Source: UBA9676 sp036005525
GTDB taxonomy: Bacteria; Actinomycetota; Actinomycetes; Streptosporangiales; Streptosporangiaceae
Direction of reading: 5' to 3'
Assembly: GCA_036005525.1 (NCBI GenBank)
Contig: DASYQM010000188.1
Coordinates: forward strand, 23,981 to 87,980
DNA length: 64,000 nucleotides
Under the pieces are notes generated by a model. It had not been told where the DNA came from. It saw only the letters and a list, made by a program, of their open reading frames with translations, and ran no database searches. Within the stretch, counting starts at the first letter, position 1. Each line of letters starts with the position of its first letter. The translations under genes and the position numbers were made by a program. Shown here piece by piece: positions 17,184 to 28,275 of this stretch.

Positions 17184-17263
17184 CCCCGGATGCGCCACCG
17201 CGCCGGATGATGTGGCCACCCGCGCGGATTATCCTGAGAGCACTCATCCGGCGGGAGGCGGCG

Positions 17264-17758
17264 ATGACGGTTGGACCCGGATTCGGAGCAGGCATGCCGC
17301 GAGCTCAGATGCGCGCGTCCACGGCGGACCGCGATCGCGCGGTGGAGGTGATCACCAGGGCGTACACCGAGGGACGGCTGACCAAGGACGAGCACGACGC
17401 CCGGGTGGAGCGGGCGATGACCGCGACCACGTTCGCCGAGCTCGACTCGGTCGTTATCGATCTGCCCGGAGCCGGCCCTCCACCGCCTCCGGTGCCGGTG
17501 GCACCACAGGGAAACAACGCCCTGGCCATCGCCAGCCTCGTCTGCGGCGTGGCGCAGGTGATGCTGTGGCCGCTGGCCACGATCCCGGCGGTCGTGCTCG
17601 GCCACGTCGCCCGCCACCAGATCCGCCGTACGGGGGAACAGGGCGCGGGGCTTGCGCTGGCCGGGCTCATCCTGGGCTGGATCGGCGTTGGTTTCGCGCT
17701 CCTGGCCATCGTCGGCATCGTCCTGGTCGTCGCGGCCACGTCGGGCACCGGCGGCTAG
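17264..17758 (+). CDS. DUF1707 and DUF4190 domain membrane protein
   Basis: A 164-residue protein. DUF1707 lies at residues 16-68 (MRASTADRDRAVEVITRAYTEGRLTKDEHDARVERAM, split across the family pattern). A short proline linker follows, then DUF4190 with two transmembrane helices (about residues 85-112 and 135-158; ALAGLILGWIGVGFALL). This domain pair is common and uncharacterised in actinobacteria. ATG at 17264 has GGGAGG 6 nt upstream. The gene is divergent from the MOSC gene and convergent with lepA. Confidence 0.9.
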   Translation: MTVGPGFGAGMPRAQMRASTADRDRAVEVITRAYTEGRLTKDEHDARVERAMTATTFAELDSVVIDLPGAGPPPPPVPVAPQGNNALAIASLVCGVAQVMLWPLATIPAVVLGHVARHQIRRTGEQGAGLALAGLILGWIGVGFALLAIVGIVLVVAATSGTGG

Positions 17759-17790
17759 CCGGGCATCCGTCCGGTCGCCAGCCGGGCTGG

Positions 17791-19674
<1,884 letters not shown>

Positions 19675-20087
19675 AGGAATCCGCCAGGGTCGAGTAGGGT
19701 CTCGGTCACGGCAGGCGGCCGCCGCCGGTGCGGTCGCACCCGGTGCGTCTGCCGGGCGGCGCCGCGCCAGGGCGCACGCCGATCGCGGCTGCCGTCGCCG
19801 TCCATGGTCGCATGCCGCCCGGGGTGCCCGCACCGCCCGGGGTCGCCGGACCCCGGGTGGCCGCGGCCGCCGGCTGGGCGCGCGCCCGGAGCCGCTGCGA
19901 CGGCTGGGCGCCGCCGCCCGGTCCTGGCGCTCAGGGCGCCTTTGCCGCCGGTTTGAGCCCTGGCCCCGCGATGAGCTATCCTGCTTCGTCGGGTTGAATG
20001 CGCGCCGCCCGGTTGTGGTGCGCGGCCGCCTGCGAGCGGAATGCGTCCGCCGACCCGCCAGATCAGTACCGCAAGCGAGGCTTCCGC
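19675..20087. other. 413-bp divergent lepA/rpsT spacer with a rpsT promoter candidate
   Basis: No gene is seen. A promoter candidate for rpsT is TTGAGC (19953-19958), 18-nt spacer, TATCCT (19977-19982), about 105 nt before the start codon, leaving a long leader. A hairpin GGCGC-TCAGG-GCGCC followed by TTT lies just upstream at about 19926-19942. Rest is very GC-rich and repetitive (many CGCCCGG blocks). Confidence 0.55.
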
Positions 20088-20357
20088 GTGGCTAACATCA
20101 AGTCCCAGATCAAGCGCAACAAGCAGAACGAAAAGGCCAGGCAGCGCAACAAGGCCGTCAAGTCATCGCTGAAGTCCAGCGTGCGCAGGTTTCGCGAGGC
20201 AGCCGACGCCGGTGAAACGGACGCGGCCGTCGCAGCCATGCGCGACGCCTGCCGCAGCCTGGACAAGGCCGCCAGCAAGGGCGTGATCCACAAGAAGCAG
20301 GCGGCGAACCGCAAGTCGGCCATCGCCAAGCGCGCCGCCGAACTCTCCCAATCCTGA
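20088..20357 (+). CDS. rpsT: 30S ribosomal protein S20
   Basis: Small ribosomal subunit protein S20, 89 residues, binding 16S rRNA at the body of the 30S. Sequence begins VANIKSQIKRNKQNEKARQR, with KSSLKSSVRRF in the middle and GVIHKKQAANRKSAIAKRA near the end, all typical. The GTG start at 20088 follows GCGAGG by 7 nt; longer frame upstream has no S20 similarity. Convergent with holA, the usual rpsT-holA neighbourhood. Confidence 0.97.
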   Translation: MANIKSQIKRNKQNEKARQRNKAVKSSLKSSVRRFREAADAGETDAAVAAMRDACRSLDKAASKGVIHKKQAANRKSAIAKRAAELSQS

Positions 20358-20453
20358 TCCCCACTCACTCCACCCCCCAGCGTGGGCTGACCGGCACCAA
20401 TGGCAGCTACCAGTCAGCGCGGGTAGTTGGAGGGATGCCCAGCGCGTATAAGA

Positions 20454-20493
20454 GCCCGCCCGAAGGCGGGCGAAGCGCAGGTCAGCCCTGCGC
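20454..20493. terminator. Two tandem hairpins between convergent rpsT and holA
   Basis: Hairpin one: GCCCGCC-CGAA-GGCGGGC at 20454-20471, a 7-bp stem with a tetraloop. Hairpin two: GCGCAGG-(5 nt)-CCTGCGC at 20475-20493. They sit between convergent genes, so they could stop transcription in both directions. No T-run. Confidence 0.7.
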
Positions 20494-20506
20494 CTACCCG
20501 CGCCCC

Positions 20507-21547
20507 TCAGCGGCCACCCCGCGCCGACACCCCAGACCGGCAGCTCACGATGGTCCTGATCGCCACCTCCAGCGCATAACCGGGGCTCGTTCCCTCCCCC
20601 TTGACCTGCGCGTCGGCCTCTGCGACGGCACTGAGGGCCCGCGCGATGCCGTCCGGTTCCCACCCGCGCAACTGCTGCCGCACCCGGTCGATCTTCCACG
20701 GCGGAGCGCCGACCTCGGCGGCGAGCTCGGCACTTCCCTGGCCCTTCGGCGCACCGCTGACCCGGCCGAGCAGGCGGACCCCCTGCGCGAGCCCGCTGCT
20801 GATCAGCACCGGCGCCACCCCCACCGCGAGCGCCCAGCGGAGCAGTTCGAGCGCATCGGCGAGGCGCCCCTCCACCGCCCGGTCCGCCACTGAGAACCCG
20901 CTCGCCTCCGCCCGCCCGCGGTAGTACCTGGCGACCACGGACTGGTCGATCACACCCGTGGTGTCGGCCGCCAGCTGGGCGCAGGCGGAAGCGATCTCCC
21001 GCAGGTCGGAGCCTAGCGCATCGATCAGGGCGCGCACGCCGCCGTCGTCGACGGCGCGCCCGGCCGCGCGGAACTCCCCCCGCACGAAGTCCATCCGGTC
21101 GGCCACTCTGGTGATCTTGGGGCACTCGATCACCCGGGCCCCGCTCCCGGCGAGGCTGGCCAGCAGCGCCTTGCCCTTCGCCCCGCCCGCGTGGGTGACC
21201 ACCAGCCGGACGTCCGGCGGCGGGTCGGCAGCCAGCCGGGCCAGTTCCTCGGTCACATCCTTGCTCGCATGGTGCGCGTCGCGGATCACCACCAGGCTGC
21301 CGCCGCCGAACAGGGACGGGGCGGTGAGCGAGGTGAGCTCGCCGGGGCTGAGCGCGCCACCAGCCACCTCGTGGACGCCGTCCCCCGCCGGGTGTGCGCC
21401 GCCCGCGGCACCGGCGTGCCCGGCCGCGGACGCCGCCGCGACGAGCCTGGCGACGGCCCGCTCGACCAGGAGTTCCTCCTCGCCCACCACGACGGCGACC
21501 GCCACGCCGCCGGTGGCGGTTCCGCTTGCCGCGACCCGGGAAGCCAT
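20507..21547 (-). CDS. holA: DNA polymerase III delta subunit
   Basis: Clamp-loader delta subunit, 346 residues, that opens the beta clamp. Typical blocks are VGEEELLVERAVARLV near the N-terminus, GGGSLVVIRDAHHA, RLVVTHAGGAKGKALL, GSDLREIASACAQLAADTTG and AIRTIVSCR at the end. In many actinobacteria comEC lies directly upstream; here the next gene on this strand is hutI after a 190-bp spacer. Confidence 0.93.
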   Translation of the reverse strand: MASRVAASGTATGGVAVAVVVGEEELLVERAVARLVAAASAAGHAGAAGGAHPAGDGVHEVAGGALSPGELTSLTAPSLFGGGSLVVIRDAHHASKDVTEELARLAADPPPDVRLVVTHAGGAKGKALLASLAGSGARVIECPKITRVADRMDFVRGEFRAAGRAVDDGGVRALIDALGSDLREIASACAQLAADTTGVIDQSVVARYYRGRAEASGFSVADRAVEGRLADALELLRWALAVGVAPVLISSGLAQGVRLLGRVSGAPKGQGSAELAAEVGAPPWKIDRVRQQLRGWEPDGIARALSAVAEADAQVKGEGTSPGYALEVAIRTIVSCRSGVSARGGR

Positions 21548-21569
21548 GCCTGAAGCATGCCACGACGGA

Positions 21570-21622
21570 GGAGAGGGCGGCGCACGGCGTCCGCAAGGCG
21601 GCGGAGAGGGCGGCGCACGGCG
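21570..21622. repeat. 20-bp direct repeat, period 33
   Basis: GGAGAGGGCGGCGCACGGCG occurs exactly at 21570-21589 and 21603-21622 in the spacer upstream of holA. No gene is seen in 21548-21737. Confidence 0.8.
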
Positions 21623-21737
21623 GCGGAATGGCGGCGCCCGGCATCATGACGAGAGGCTGTTGATGCCCGGGAAATACCGTGCTGACCGCCCAGGGCGGGA
21701 ACCGGAGGCGGCTGCGCCGGGACTGCCCGGCGGCGCC

Positions 21738-22949
21738 TCAGTTCAGGACCGGCTCGCCGCCCCGCCAGACCCGGAGCGGCTTGAGGCCGTACGACCAGGC
21801 GAAGGCGCCCTCGTGGTCGGCGTCCCAGGCCACGATGTCGGCGTACCTCCCGCGCACCATCGCGCCCCGGTCGGGAGCACGCAGCGCCTGGGCGCCGCCC
21901 AGCGTGGCCGCCCGCAGCGCCTCGCTCACGCTCATCCCGAAGTGGGTGATGGCGAGCGAGATCACCAGCGGCATGGACGTGATGCCGTTCCTGCCCGGCG
22001 CGTGGTCGGAGCCGAGCGCGACCGCGACCCCCTTGTCGAGCAGCGGCCGGGCCGGCGGCATCTTGCCAACCTGCAAGGCCGTGCCGGGGCACAGGACGGC
22101 CGCCACGCCGGCGGTGGCCAGTGCGAAAACGTCCTCCTCGCAGGCGTCATGCAGGAGGTCGGCCGAGGCGCAGCCCATCTCGGCGGCGAGCACCGCCGCG
22201 CTGGAGCGCGACCGGCCGGGCGCATGCAGCCGGGGAAGGAGCCCGGACGCGCGGCCCGCGCCGAGCACCCAGCGCGCCTCCCGCTCGGTGAACCGCCCCT
22301 CCTCGCAGTAGACGTCCACGCTGTCGGCCCCCGCCGCGGCGGCGTCTGCGCACCACGAGCCGACGGCGTCGACATAGTCATGGCGGCGGCCGAAGTACTC
22401 GGGCGGCACCGCGTGCGCCGCGAGGAACGTCACATGCACCCGGGGCATGCCGGGCTCGTCTTCCAGCGACCGCAGCAGGCGGACGTCCGCGAGCTCGCCG
22501 TCCCGGGTGAGGTGGTAGCCAGTCTTGGCCTCGATCGTGGTGGTCCCGCCCAGGAGCCACGTCGCCAGCCGTTCCCGCACGCCGTTGCACAGGGTCCAGG
22601 GGTCGGTCCCGCGGGTGACCGTCACCGTCGAGGCCATCCCCCCGCCGGCGGCGGCGATCTCGCGCGGGGAGGACCCGCCCGACCTCATGGCCATCTCGGC
22701 CCAGCGGTTCCCGGCGTAGACGGGGTGGGTATGCGCGTCGATCAGGCCCGGCGTGACCAGCCCGCCGTTGAGGTTCTCCACGTGATCGACGTCGACGATG
22801 TCGTCCACGACCCCGGGCAGGCTCTGGGGCAGCTCAGCCGCGGGCCCTACCCACGCAATCCGGTCGTCCTGGGTCAGGATGGCGGCGTTGTTCCACACCT
22901 CGGACCCCGTCCACAGGCGCCCGATGTTCGTCAGCAGGCGGATAGTCAC
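21738..22949 (-). CDS. hutI: Imidazolonepropionase HutI
   Basis: Amidohydrolase that opens imidazolonepropionate to formiminoglutamate in histidine breakdown. Metal-binding HTH is in GLIDAHTHPVYAGNR (H73, H75); EAKTGYHL, FLAAHAVPPEY and SDHAPGRNG carry further family residues. 403 residues, the usual length. GTG at 22949 is preceded by GGGAGGG. No other hut gene is in the window. Confidence 0.94.
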   Translation of the reverse strand: MTIRLLTNIGRLWTGSEVWNNAAILTQDDRIAWVGPAAELPQSLPGVVDDIVDVDHVENLNGGLVTPGLIDAHTHPVYAGNRWAEMAMRSGGSSPREIAAAGGGMASTVTVTRGTDPWTLCNGVRERLATWLLGGTTTIEAKTGYHLTRDGELADVRLLRSLEDEPGMPRVHVTFLAAHAVPPEYFGRRHDYVDAVGSWCADAAAAGADSVDVYCEEGRFTEREARWVLGAGRASGLLPRLHAPGRSRSSAAVLAAEMGCASADLLHDACEEDVFALATAGVAAVLCPGTALQVGKMPPARPLLDKGVAVALGSDHAPGRNGITSMPLVISLAITHFGMSVSEALRAATLGGAQALRAPDRGAMVRGRYADIVAWDADHEGAFAWSYGLKPLRVWRGGEPVLN

Positions 22950-23192
22950 CGATGAGCCCTCCCCCGCGCAGGAGCTCCCTGGCTAGGGAAATCCTGCGTC
23001 ATGAGCGGTCACCTGCCTGGCCCGTGCCTTGTCATCGAGCATCGCCGGAGGACCCGAAGATGCTCATCGCGATCATGAACAGCGGGGCACTGCGACGATG
23101 CGGCAACCAACGTATCGGTTCAGTTACGGTATTGCACGGGTGAGTGCTTGTACAGGCTGTATGCGAAGATCACGGGCCGATTTCCCCGGCCG

Positions 23193-24698
23193 CTAATCGA
23201 TTGCACGTCTTCCGGCCGCCACCGGGGCACCGGCCACACCGGTCAGCTCGGCCGCGAGGCCCGCCGGGACCCGCGCGGTAAGCTCGGTGCCTTCCGCCGC
23301 GTGCCGGACGGCGAGCACCTCTCCCTCCTGGTGTGCCCGCGCCACCAGGTCACCCCGGCCGTAGGGCACGACCACACGGACCTCGCGGTCGCGCCGTGGC
23401 AGCCTGGCGTCCACGGCGGCAAGGAGGTCGTCGATCCCCGAGCCGGTCAGGGCGGAAACCACCACGCACTCCCGCTCCTTCGCCTGCAGCCCCTTGACCT
23501 CGACGGGGTCGGCGGTGTCGGCCTTGTTGATGACGACGATCTCCGGCACGTCCGCAGCGCCGATCTCGGCGAGCACTTCGCGGACGGCCGACATCTGCGC
23601 CTGCGGGTCCGCATCACTGCCGTCCACCACGTGCAGGACGAGGTCGGCCTGGGCGACCTCCTCCAGCGTGGAGCGGAACGCGTCGACCAGCTGATGCGGC
23701 AGCCGTCGGACGAAACCCACGGTGTCGGTCAGGGTGAACCAGCGGCCGGACGGCGCCCGGGCCCGGCGCACGGACGGGTCCAGCGTGGCGAACAGCGAGT
23801 CATCGACCAGGACACCAGCGCCGGTCAGCCGGTTGAGCAGGCTCGACTTCCCGGCGTTGGTGTAACCCGCGATGGCCACCGCTGGAACTTCGCGGCGGCG
23901 CCTCCGCCCCCGCTGTACCTCGCGGCCCACCGACATCTCCGCGATCTGGCGGCGGAGCTTGGCGGTGCGCGCCCGGATCCGGCGCCGGTCGGTCTCGATC
24001 TTGGTTTCGCCGGGCCCGCGGGTGCCGATGCCACCGCCGCCGGCCACCCGGCCGCCCGCCTGCCGGGACATCGACTCGCCCCAGCCGCGCAGCCGCGGCA
24101 ACAGGTACGCCAGCTGCGCCAGCTCCACCTGCGCCTTGCCCTCCTTGCTGCGGGCGTGCTGCGCGAAGATGTCCAGGATGAGGGCGGTGCGGTCGATGAC
24201 CTTCACCCGCACCACGCCCTCCAGGTTGCGCAGCTGGCCCGGGGTGAGCTCGCCGTCGCAGATGACCGTGTCGGCGCCGGTCGCCGCCACCAGGGCCGCC
24301 AGCTCGGCCGCCTTGCCGGCGCCGATGTAGGTCGCGGAATCGGGCCGCCCGCGCCGTTGCACCAGGCCGTCTAGCACCACCGACCCGGCGGTCTCGGCGA
24401 GCCGGGAGAGCTCACGCAGCGAGTTCTCCGCGCCCGCCAGCGTGCCCTCGGTCCATACACCGATGAGTACCACGCGCTCCAGCCGCAGCGCGCGGTATTC
24501 GACCTCGGTGATATCGGTGAGTTCGGTGGACAGGCCCGCGACTCTGCGCAGGGCGTGCCGGTCGGCCAGGTCGAGTTCGCCGATGTGGTCCTCGGGGAAA
24601 GTCATCGCTGCCTTGGGTCGGTATCGGAGCAGTTCACTGTCGGCGTCACGGGCGCCGGGCACTGCCGTGGCCGGGCGCTGGTCCGTCAATGCTGCCAT
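23193..24698 (-). CDS. hflX: Ribosome-associated GTPase HflX
   Basis: GTPase that splits stalled ribosomes. N-terminal HflX domain has YIGAGKAAEL and VICDGELTPGQLRNLE; the linker has GGGGIGTRGPGETKIETDRR, an HflX hallmark. G1 is GYTNAGKSSLLN, G3 is DTVGFVRRLPHQLV, G4 is NKAD. 501 residues from ATG 24698; an ATG at 24605 has a better AAGG ribosome-binding site and is an alternative. A 244-bp spacer separates it from hutI. Confidence 0.95.
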   Translation of the reverse strand: MAALTDQRPATAVPGARDADSELLRYRPKAAMTFPEDHIGELDLADRHALRRVAGLSTELTDITEVEYRALRLERVVLIGVWTEGTLAGAENSLRELSRLAETAGSVVLDGLVQRRGRPDSATYIGAGKAAELAALVAATGADTVICDGELTPGQLRNLEGVVRVKVIDRTALILDIFAQHARSKEGKAQVELAQLAYLLPRLRGWGESMSRQAGGRVAGGGGIGTRGPGETKIETDRRRIRARTAKLRRQIAEMSVGREVQRGRRRRREVPAVAIAGYTNAGKSSLLNRLTGAGVLVDDSLFATLDPSVRRARAPSGRWFTLTDTVGFVRRLPHQLVDAFRSTLEEVAQADLVLHVVDGSDADPQAQMSAVREVLAEIGAADVPEIVVINKADTADPVEVKGLQAKERECVVVSALTGSGIDDLLAAVDARLPRRDREVRVVVPYGRGDLVARAHQEGEVLAVRHAAEGTELTARVPAGLAAELTGVAGAPVAAGRRAID

Positions 24699-24765
24699 GC
24701 CCGGCGATTTCGTTCACTTCAATAACAGCCGGGAGCGCGTGGTTGTGCCCGGGCTCCGGCCGGAT

Positions 24766-24835
24766 GCGACCGGTGGCCAGCCGGGATAGCGACCAGTGGC
24801 CCGCCGGGATAGCGGCCGGTGGCGTACCAGCCCAC
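24766..24835. repeat. 23-bp tandem repeat, about 2.7 copies
   Basis: GCGACCGGTGGCCAGCCGG leads the first unit at 24766-24788, GCGACCAGTGGCCCGCCGG the second at 24789-24811, and a partial third begins GCGGCCGGTGGC at 24812. Located between divergent hflX and aceB. Confidence 0.7.
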
Positions 24836-24956
24836 CGGTGCCGAAGGCACGGTCGGGGCCGGTCACCTTTGACCCGGCTCCTGGCAGCGGGTTAGCGTCA
24901 GTCCCACGATCCGCAACGTGCATCCGGGGTGTGGTCACCAGCGGAAGGAGCGCGCC

Positions 24957-26561
24957 ATGGCGGCTGGCGAGGGTGTTGAGATCATCGGCCCACCCGGAGA
25001 CCGGTACGACGAAATCCTCACGCCGGACGCACTGCGCCTCATCGCGTCGCTCCAGCGGGAGCTCGGTCCCCGGCGGGCGGAAATGCTCGCGGCGCGGGAG
25101 ACCCGGCAGGTGGAGATCTCGGCGGGCGGGACCCTTGACTTCCTTCCCGGGACCCGCCAGATCAGGGATGACCCGGCCTGGCGGGTAGCTTCGCCCGCGC
25201 CCGGCCTGGTGGACCGCCGCGTCGAGATCACCGGCCCCACCGAGCGGAAGATGACCATTAACGCGCTCAACTCCGGTGCGAACGTGTGGCTCGCCGACTT
25301 CGAGGACGCGAACACGCCGCTGTGGGAGAACATGATCATCGGCCAGCTCAACCTGAAGGACGCCCTCGACCGCACCATCGACTTCACGAGCGAGGAGGGT
25401 AAGTCCTACCGGCTGATGCCCGACCAGGAGCTCGCGACCATCCTGGTCCGGCCGCGCGGCTGGCATCTGGACGAGAAGCACCTGCTGGTGGACGGCAAGC
25501 GGGTGTCGGGCAGCCTCTTCGACTTCGCGCTGTATTTCGTCCACTGCGCGCGGCGCCAGCTCGACAAGGGCGCTGGGCCGTACTTCTACCTGCCCAAGAT
25601 CGAGAGCCACCACGAGGCCAGGCTGTGGAACGATGCCTTCAACCTGGCGCAGGATTTCCTCGGCATTCCCCGTGGCACGATCCGGGCCACCGTCCTGGTC
25701 GAGACCATCCCGGCCGCCTTCGAGATGGAGGAGATCCTCTACGAACTGCGCGACCATAGCGCCGGACTGAACGCCGGGCGCTGGGACTACCTGTTCAGCA
25801 TCATCAAGAAGTTCCGGTCCCGGGGACGCGATTTCATCCTGCCTGAGCGCAACTCGGTCACGATGACGGCGCCCTTCATGCGCTCCTACACAGAGCTGCT
25901 GGTCAAGACGTGCCACCGCCGGGGCGCCCACGCGATGGGCGGGATGGCCGCGTTCATCCCGAACCGCCGCGACCCCGAGGTCACCGCCATCGCGCTGGCC
26001 AAGGTGCGCGAAGACAAGACCCGGGAGTCGGGAGACGGCTTCGACGGCTCCTGGGTCGCCCACCCCGACCTGGTGGCGTTGTGCAAGGAGGTGTTCGACG
26101 CCGCGCTCGGCGACCGGCCCAACCAGCTGGACCGGCTGCGGGACGAGGTCAGCGTCTCCGCGGAGGATCTGCTGGCGATGGTGAAGACTCCCGGCACGAT
26201 AACCGAGGCGGGCCTCCGCAACGACGTCAGCGTCGCCCTGCAGTATTTGGCCGCCTGGCTCGGTGGCAACGGCGCGGTGGCCATCTTCAACCTGATGGAG
26301 GACGCCGCCACCGCCGAGATCGCCCGGTCCCAGGTCTGGCAGTGGCTGCACAACGACATCACCCTCGACGACGGCCCCCGGGTCACCCGCGACCTGGTCG
26401 AACGGATCATCCGCGAGGAGCTGGACGCGATCCGCCGCAGCGCGGGCGCCGCCTTCGACGCCGCGCGCTACGACCAGGCGGTCGCCCTGTTCACCGAGGT
26501 CGGCCTCGCCGACTACTACGTCGAGTTCCTCACCATCCCCGCCTACGAGCGGATGCCCTGA
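24957..26561 (+). CDS. aceB: Malate synthase A
   Basis: Condenses glyoxylate with acetyl-CoA to malate. The family signature RDHSAGLNAGRWDYLFSII is present (about residues 265-285), with GTIRATVLVETIPAAFEMEEIL before it and MGGMAAFIP after it. 534 residues, the short (A-type) malate synthase length. ATG at 24957 follows GGAAGGAG. Followed by glcDEF on the same strand, so it probably consumes glyoxylate made by glycolate oxidase; the usual partner isocitrate lyase is not in the window. Confidence 0.95.
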   Translation: MAAGEGVEIIGPPGDRYDEILTPDALRLIASLQRELGPRRAEMLAARETRQVEISAGGTLDFLPGTRQIRDDPAWRVASPAPGLVDRRVEITGPTERKMTINALNSGANVWLADFEDANTPLWENMIIGQLNLKDALDRTIDFTSEEGKSYRLMPDQELATILVRPRGWHLDEKHLLVDGKRVSGSLFDFALYFVHCARRQLDKGAGPYFYLPKIESHHEARLWNDAFNLAQDFLGIPRGTIRATVLVETIPAAFEMEEILYELRDHSAGLNAGRWDYLFSIIKKFRSRGRDFILPERNSVTMTAPFMRSYTELLVKTCHRRGAHAMGGMAAFIPNRRDPEVTAIALAKVREDKTRESGDGFDGSWVAHPDLVALCKEVFDAALGDRPNQLDRLRDEVSVSAEDLLAMVKTPGTITEAGLRNDVSVALQYLAAWLGGNGAVAIFNLMEDAATAEIARSQVWQWLHNDITLDDGPRVTRDLVERIIREELDAIRRSAGAAFDAARYDQAVALFTEVGLADYYVEFLTIPAYERMP

Positions 26562-26599
26562 CCCGGCCCGCCCGCCGCCGGGCCGGCCGCGTCGCGGGC

Positions 26600-26654
26600 C
26601 CATGATCACGGACGTTCTCCTGCGCCATGCGCAGAGAATAGTCCGTGATCATGG
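26600..26654. other. Long perfect-arm hairpin between aceB and glcD
   Basis: CCATGATCACGGAC (26600-26613) and GTCCGTGATCATGG (26641-26654) are exact 14-bp reverse complements. The 27-nt loop holds a second nested stem, CTGCGC-CAT-GCGCAG. Both arms contain the palindrome TGATCA. The element lies 38 bp after aceB and 53 bp before glcD. It could end or process the aceB transcript, or be an operator; no T-run follows. It is short for a mobile element. Confidence 0.75.
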
Positions 26655-26706
26655 AATTCACCTCCCGACAGGGGGCAACCTGGAGGTAGCGAACCGAGGG
26701 GAAACG

Positions 26707-28161
26707 ATGATCGAGCATCTGGTCCCGGCGATGGTGGAGATCTGCGGCCCGGACGGGGTGGTGACCGACCCACTCGACCTGCGCACGTACGAGTGCGATG
26801 GCCTCACCTCGCACCGGGCCGCGCCGGGGCTGGTGGTCCTGCCGCGGACAGCGGAGCAGGTCGCCGCGCTGGTCCGCGTGTGTGCGGGGGCCAGGGTCCC
26901 GTTCGTGGCCCGCGGCAGCGGCACCGGCCTGTCCGGCGGCGCGCTCCCCCGCACCGACGGGGTCCTGATCGTCACCTCCCGGATGCGGCGCATCATCGCC
27001 ATCGACCCGGCGAGCCAGCGGGCCATCGTGGAGCCGGGAGTCACCAATCTGGCCGTGAGCACCGCGGCACGGCCGTTCGGCTACTTCTATGCTCCCGACC
27101 CGTCCAGCCAGGTGATCTGCTCGGTCGGTGGCAACGTGGCAGAGAATTCGGGCGGGGCCCACTGTCTCAAGCACGGCTTCACCGTGCACCACGTCACCGG
27201 GCTGGAGATCGTCACGCCGGCGGGCGAGCTGACCTGGCTGGGTGACGGCACCGGGGCGGCACCCGGCTACGACCTGGTGGGCGCCTTCATCGGCTCCGAA
27301 GGCACGCTCGGCATCGTCACCAAGATCATCGTAAAGCTGAGCAGGATCCCGCAGATGGTCACCTGCCTGCTGGCCGCGTTCGAGACGACCGGCGCGGGCG
27401 GGTCCGCGGTGTCGGCGATCATCGGGGCCGGCATCGTCCCGGCGGCCATCGAGATGATGGACGCGCTCGCGATCGAGGCCGCCGAGGCAGCCGTGGCGTG
27501 CCGCTACCCCGAAGGCGCCGGTGCCGTGCTCATCGTGGAACTCGACGGCCCGGAAGCCGACGTGCGCCGGGATGCCGACGCCGTCCGCGCGCTCTGCCGG
27601 GAGGCGGGCTCGACCGAGATCAGGGAGGCCGTGGACCCGGCCGAGCGTGCCGTCATCTGGGCCGGCCGCAAGTCGGCGTTCGCGGCGGTAGGCCGGATCT
27701 GCGCGGCCTACATCGTGCAGGACGGGGTGGTGCCCCGCACCGCGCTCGGCCCGGTGCTGGACAAGATCGCGAAACTCTCGGCCGAGTCCGGCATCCGGGT
27801 CGCCAACGTGTTCCATGCGGGCGATGGCAATCTGCACCCGCTCGTGCTGTACGACGACACCTCGCCGGAGGCCACCGCCGCCGCCGAGGAGCTGTCCGGC
27901 GCGATTCTGGACCTGTGCATCGCCTACGGCGGGTCCATCACCGGCGAGCACGGCGTGGGGGTGGACAAGTCCAGGTACATGCCGAAGATGTTCGGCGCCG
28001 ACGACCTGGACACGATGCAGCTGCTGCGGTGCGCGTTCGATCCCGGCGGCCTGTGCAACCCCGGCAAGGTCTTCCCAACCCCCCGGCTGTGCGGTGAGGT
28101 GCCCGGCGTGCGGAGGGAGCCGCACCCCCTGGTCGCCTCCGGCCAGGCAGAGCAGTTCTGA
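26707..28161 (+). CDS. glcD: Glycolate oxidase subunit GlcD (FAD-linked oxidase)
   Basis: FAD-dependent catalytic subunit that oxidises glycolate to glyoxylate. FAD_binding_4 domain at about residues 40-180 (PFVARGSGTGLSGGALP; SVGGNVAENSGGAHCLKHG), then the FAD-oxidase C domain (about 220-460), ending GEHGVGVDKSRYM and FDPGGLCNPGKVFP. 484 residues from ATG 26707, which follows a GAGGGGAAA ribosome-binding site; the frame upstream of it covers the hairpin and is not kept. First gene of glcDEF. Confidence 0.93.
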   Translation: MIEHLVPAMVEICGPDGVVTDPLDLRTYECDGLTSHRAAPGLVVLPRTAEQVAALVRVCAGARVPFVARGSGTGLSGGALPRTDGVLIVTSRMRRIIAIDPASQRAIVEPGVTNLAVSTAARPFGYFYAPDPSSQVICSVGGNVAENSGGAHCLKHGFTVHHVTGLEIVTPAGELTWLGDGTGAAPGYDLVGAFIGSEGTLGIVTKIIVKLSRIPQMVTCLLAAFETTGAGGSAVSAIIGAGIVPAAIEMMDALAIEAAEAAVACRYPEGAGAVLIVELDGPEADVRRDADAVRALCREAGSTEIREAVDPAERAVIWAGRKSAFAAVGRICAAYIVQDGVVPRTALGPVLDKIAKLSAESGIRVANVFHAGDGNLHPLVLYDDTSPEATAAAEELSGAILDLCIAYGGSITGEHGVGVDKSRYMPKMFGADDLDTMQLLRCAFDPGGLCNPGKVFPTPRLCGEVPGVRREPHPLVASGQAEQF

Positions 28162-28275
28162 TGGCAGAACGCCTGGCGGTGCCCGGCTGCCGTGCCCACG
28201 CAGCACGGCCTGGTGGGTCCGCCGCGGCCGCATCGCCCGGGCTCGGCCCGGCGACCGGTGATCGGCGGGTGCGGC

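Noticed and set aside
16363..17295. Longer MOSC protein starting at 17295
   Set aside because: It would translate the 24-bp repeat array and overlap the start of the divergent DUF1707 gene.
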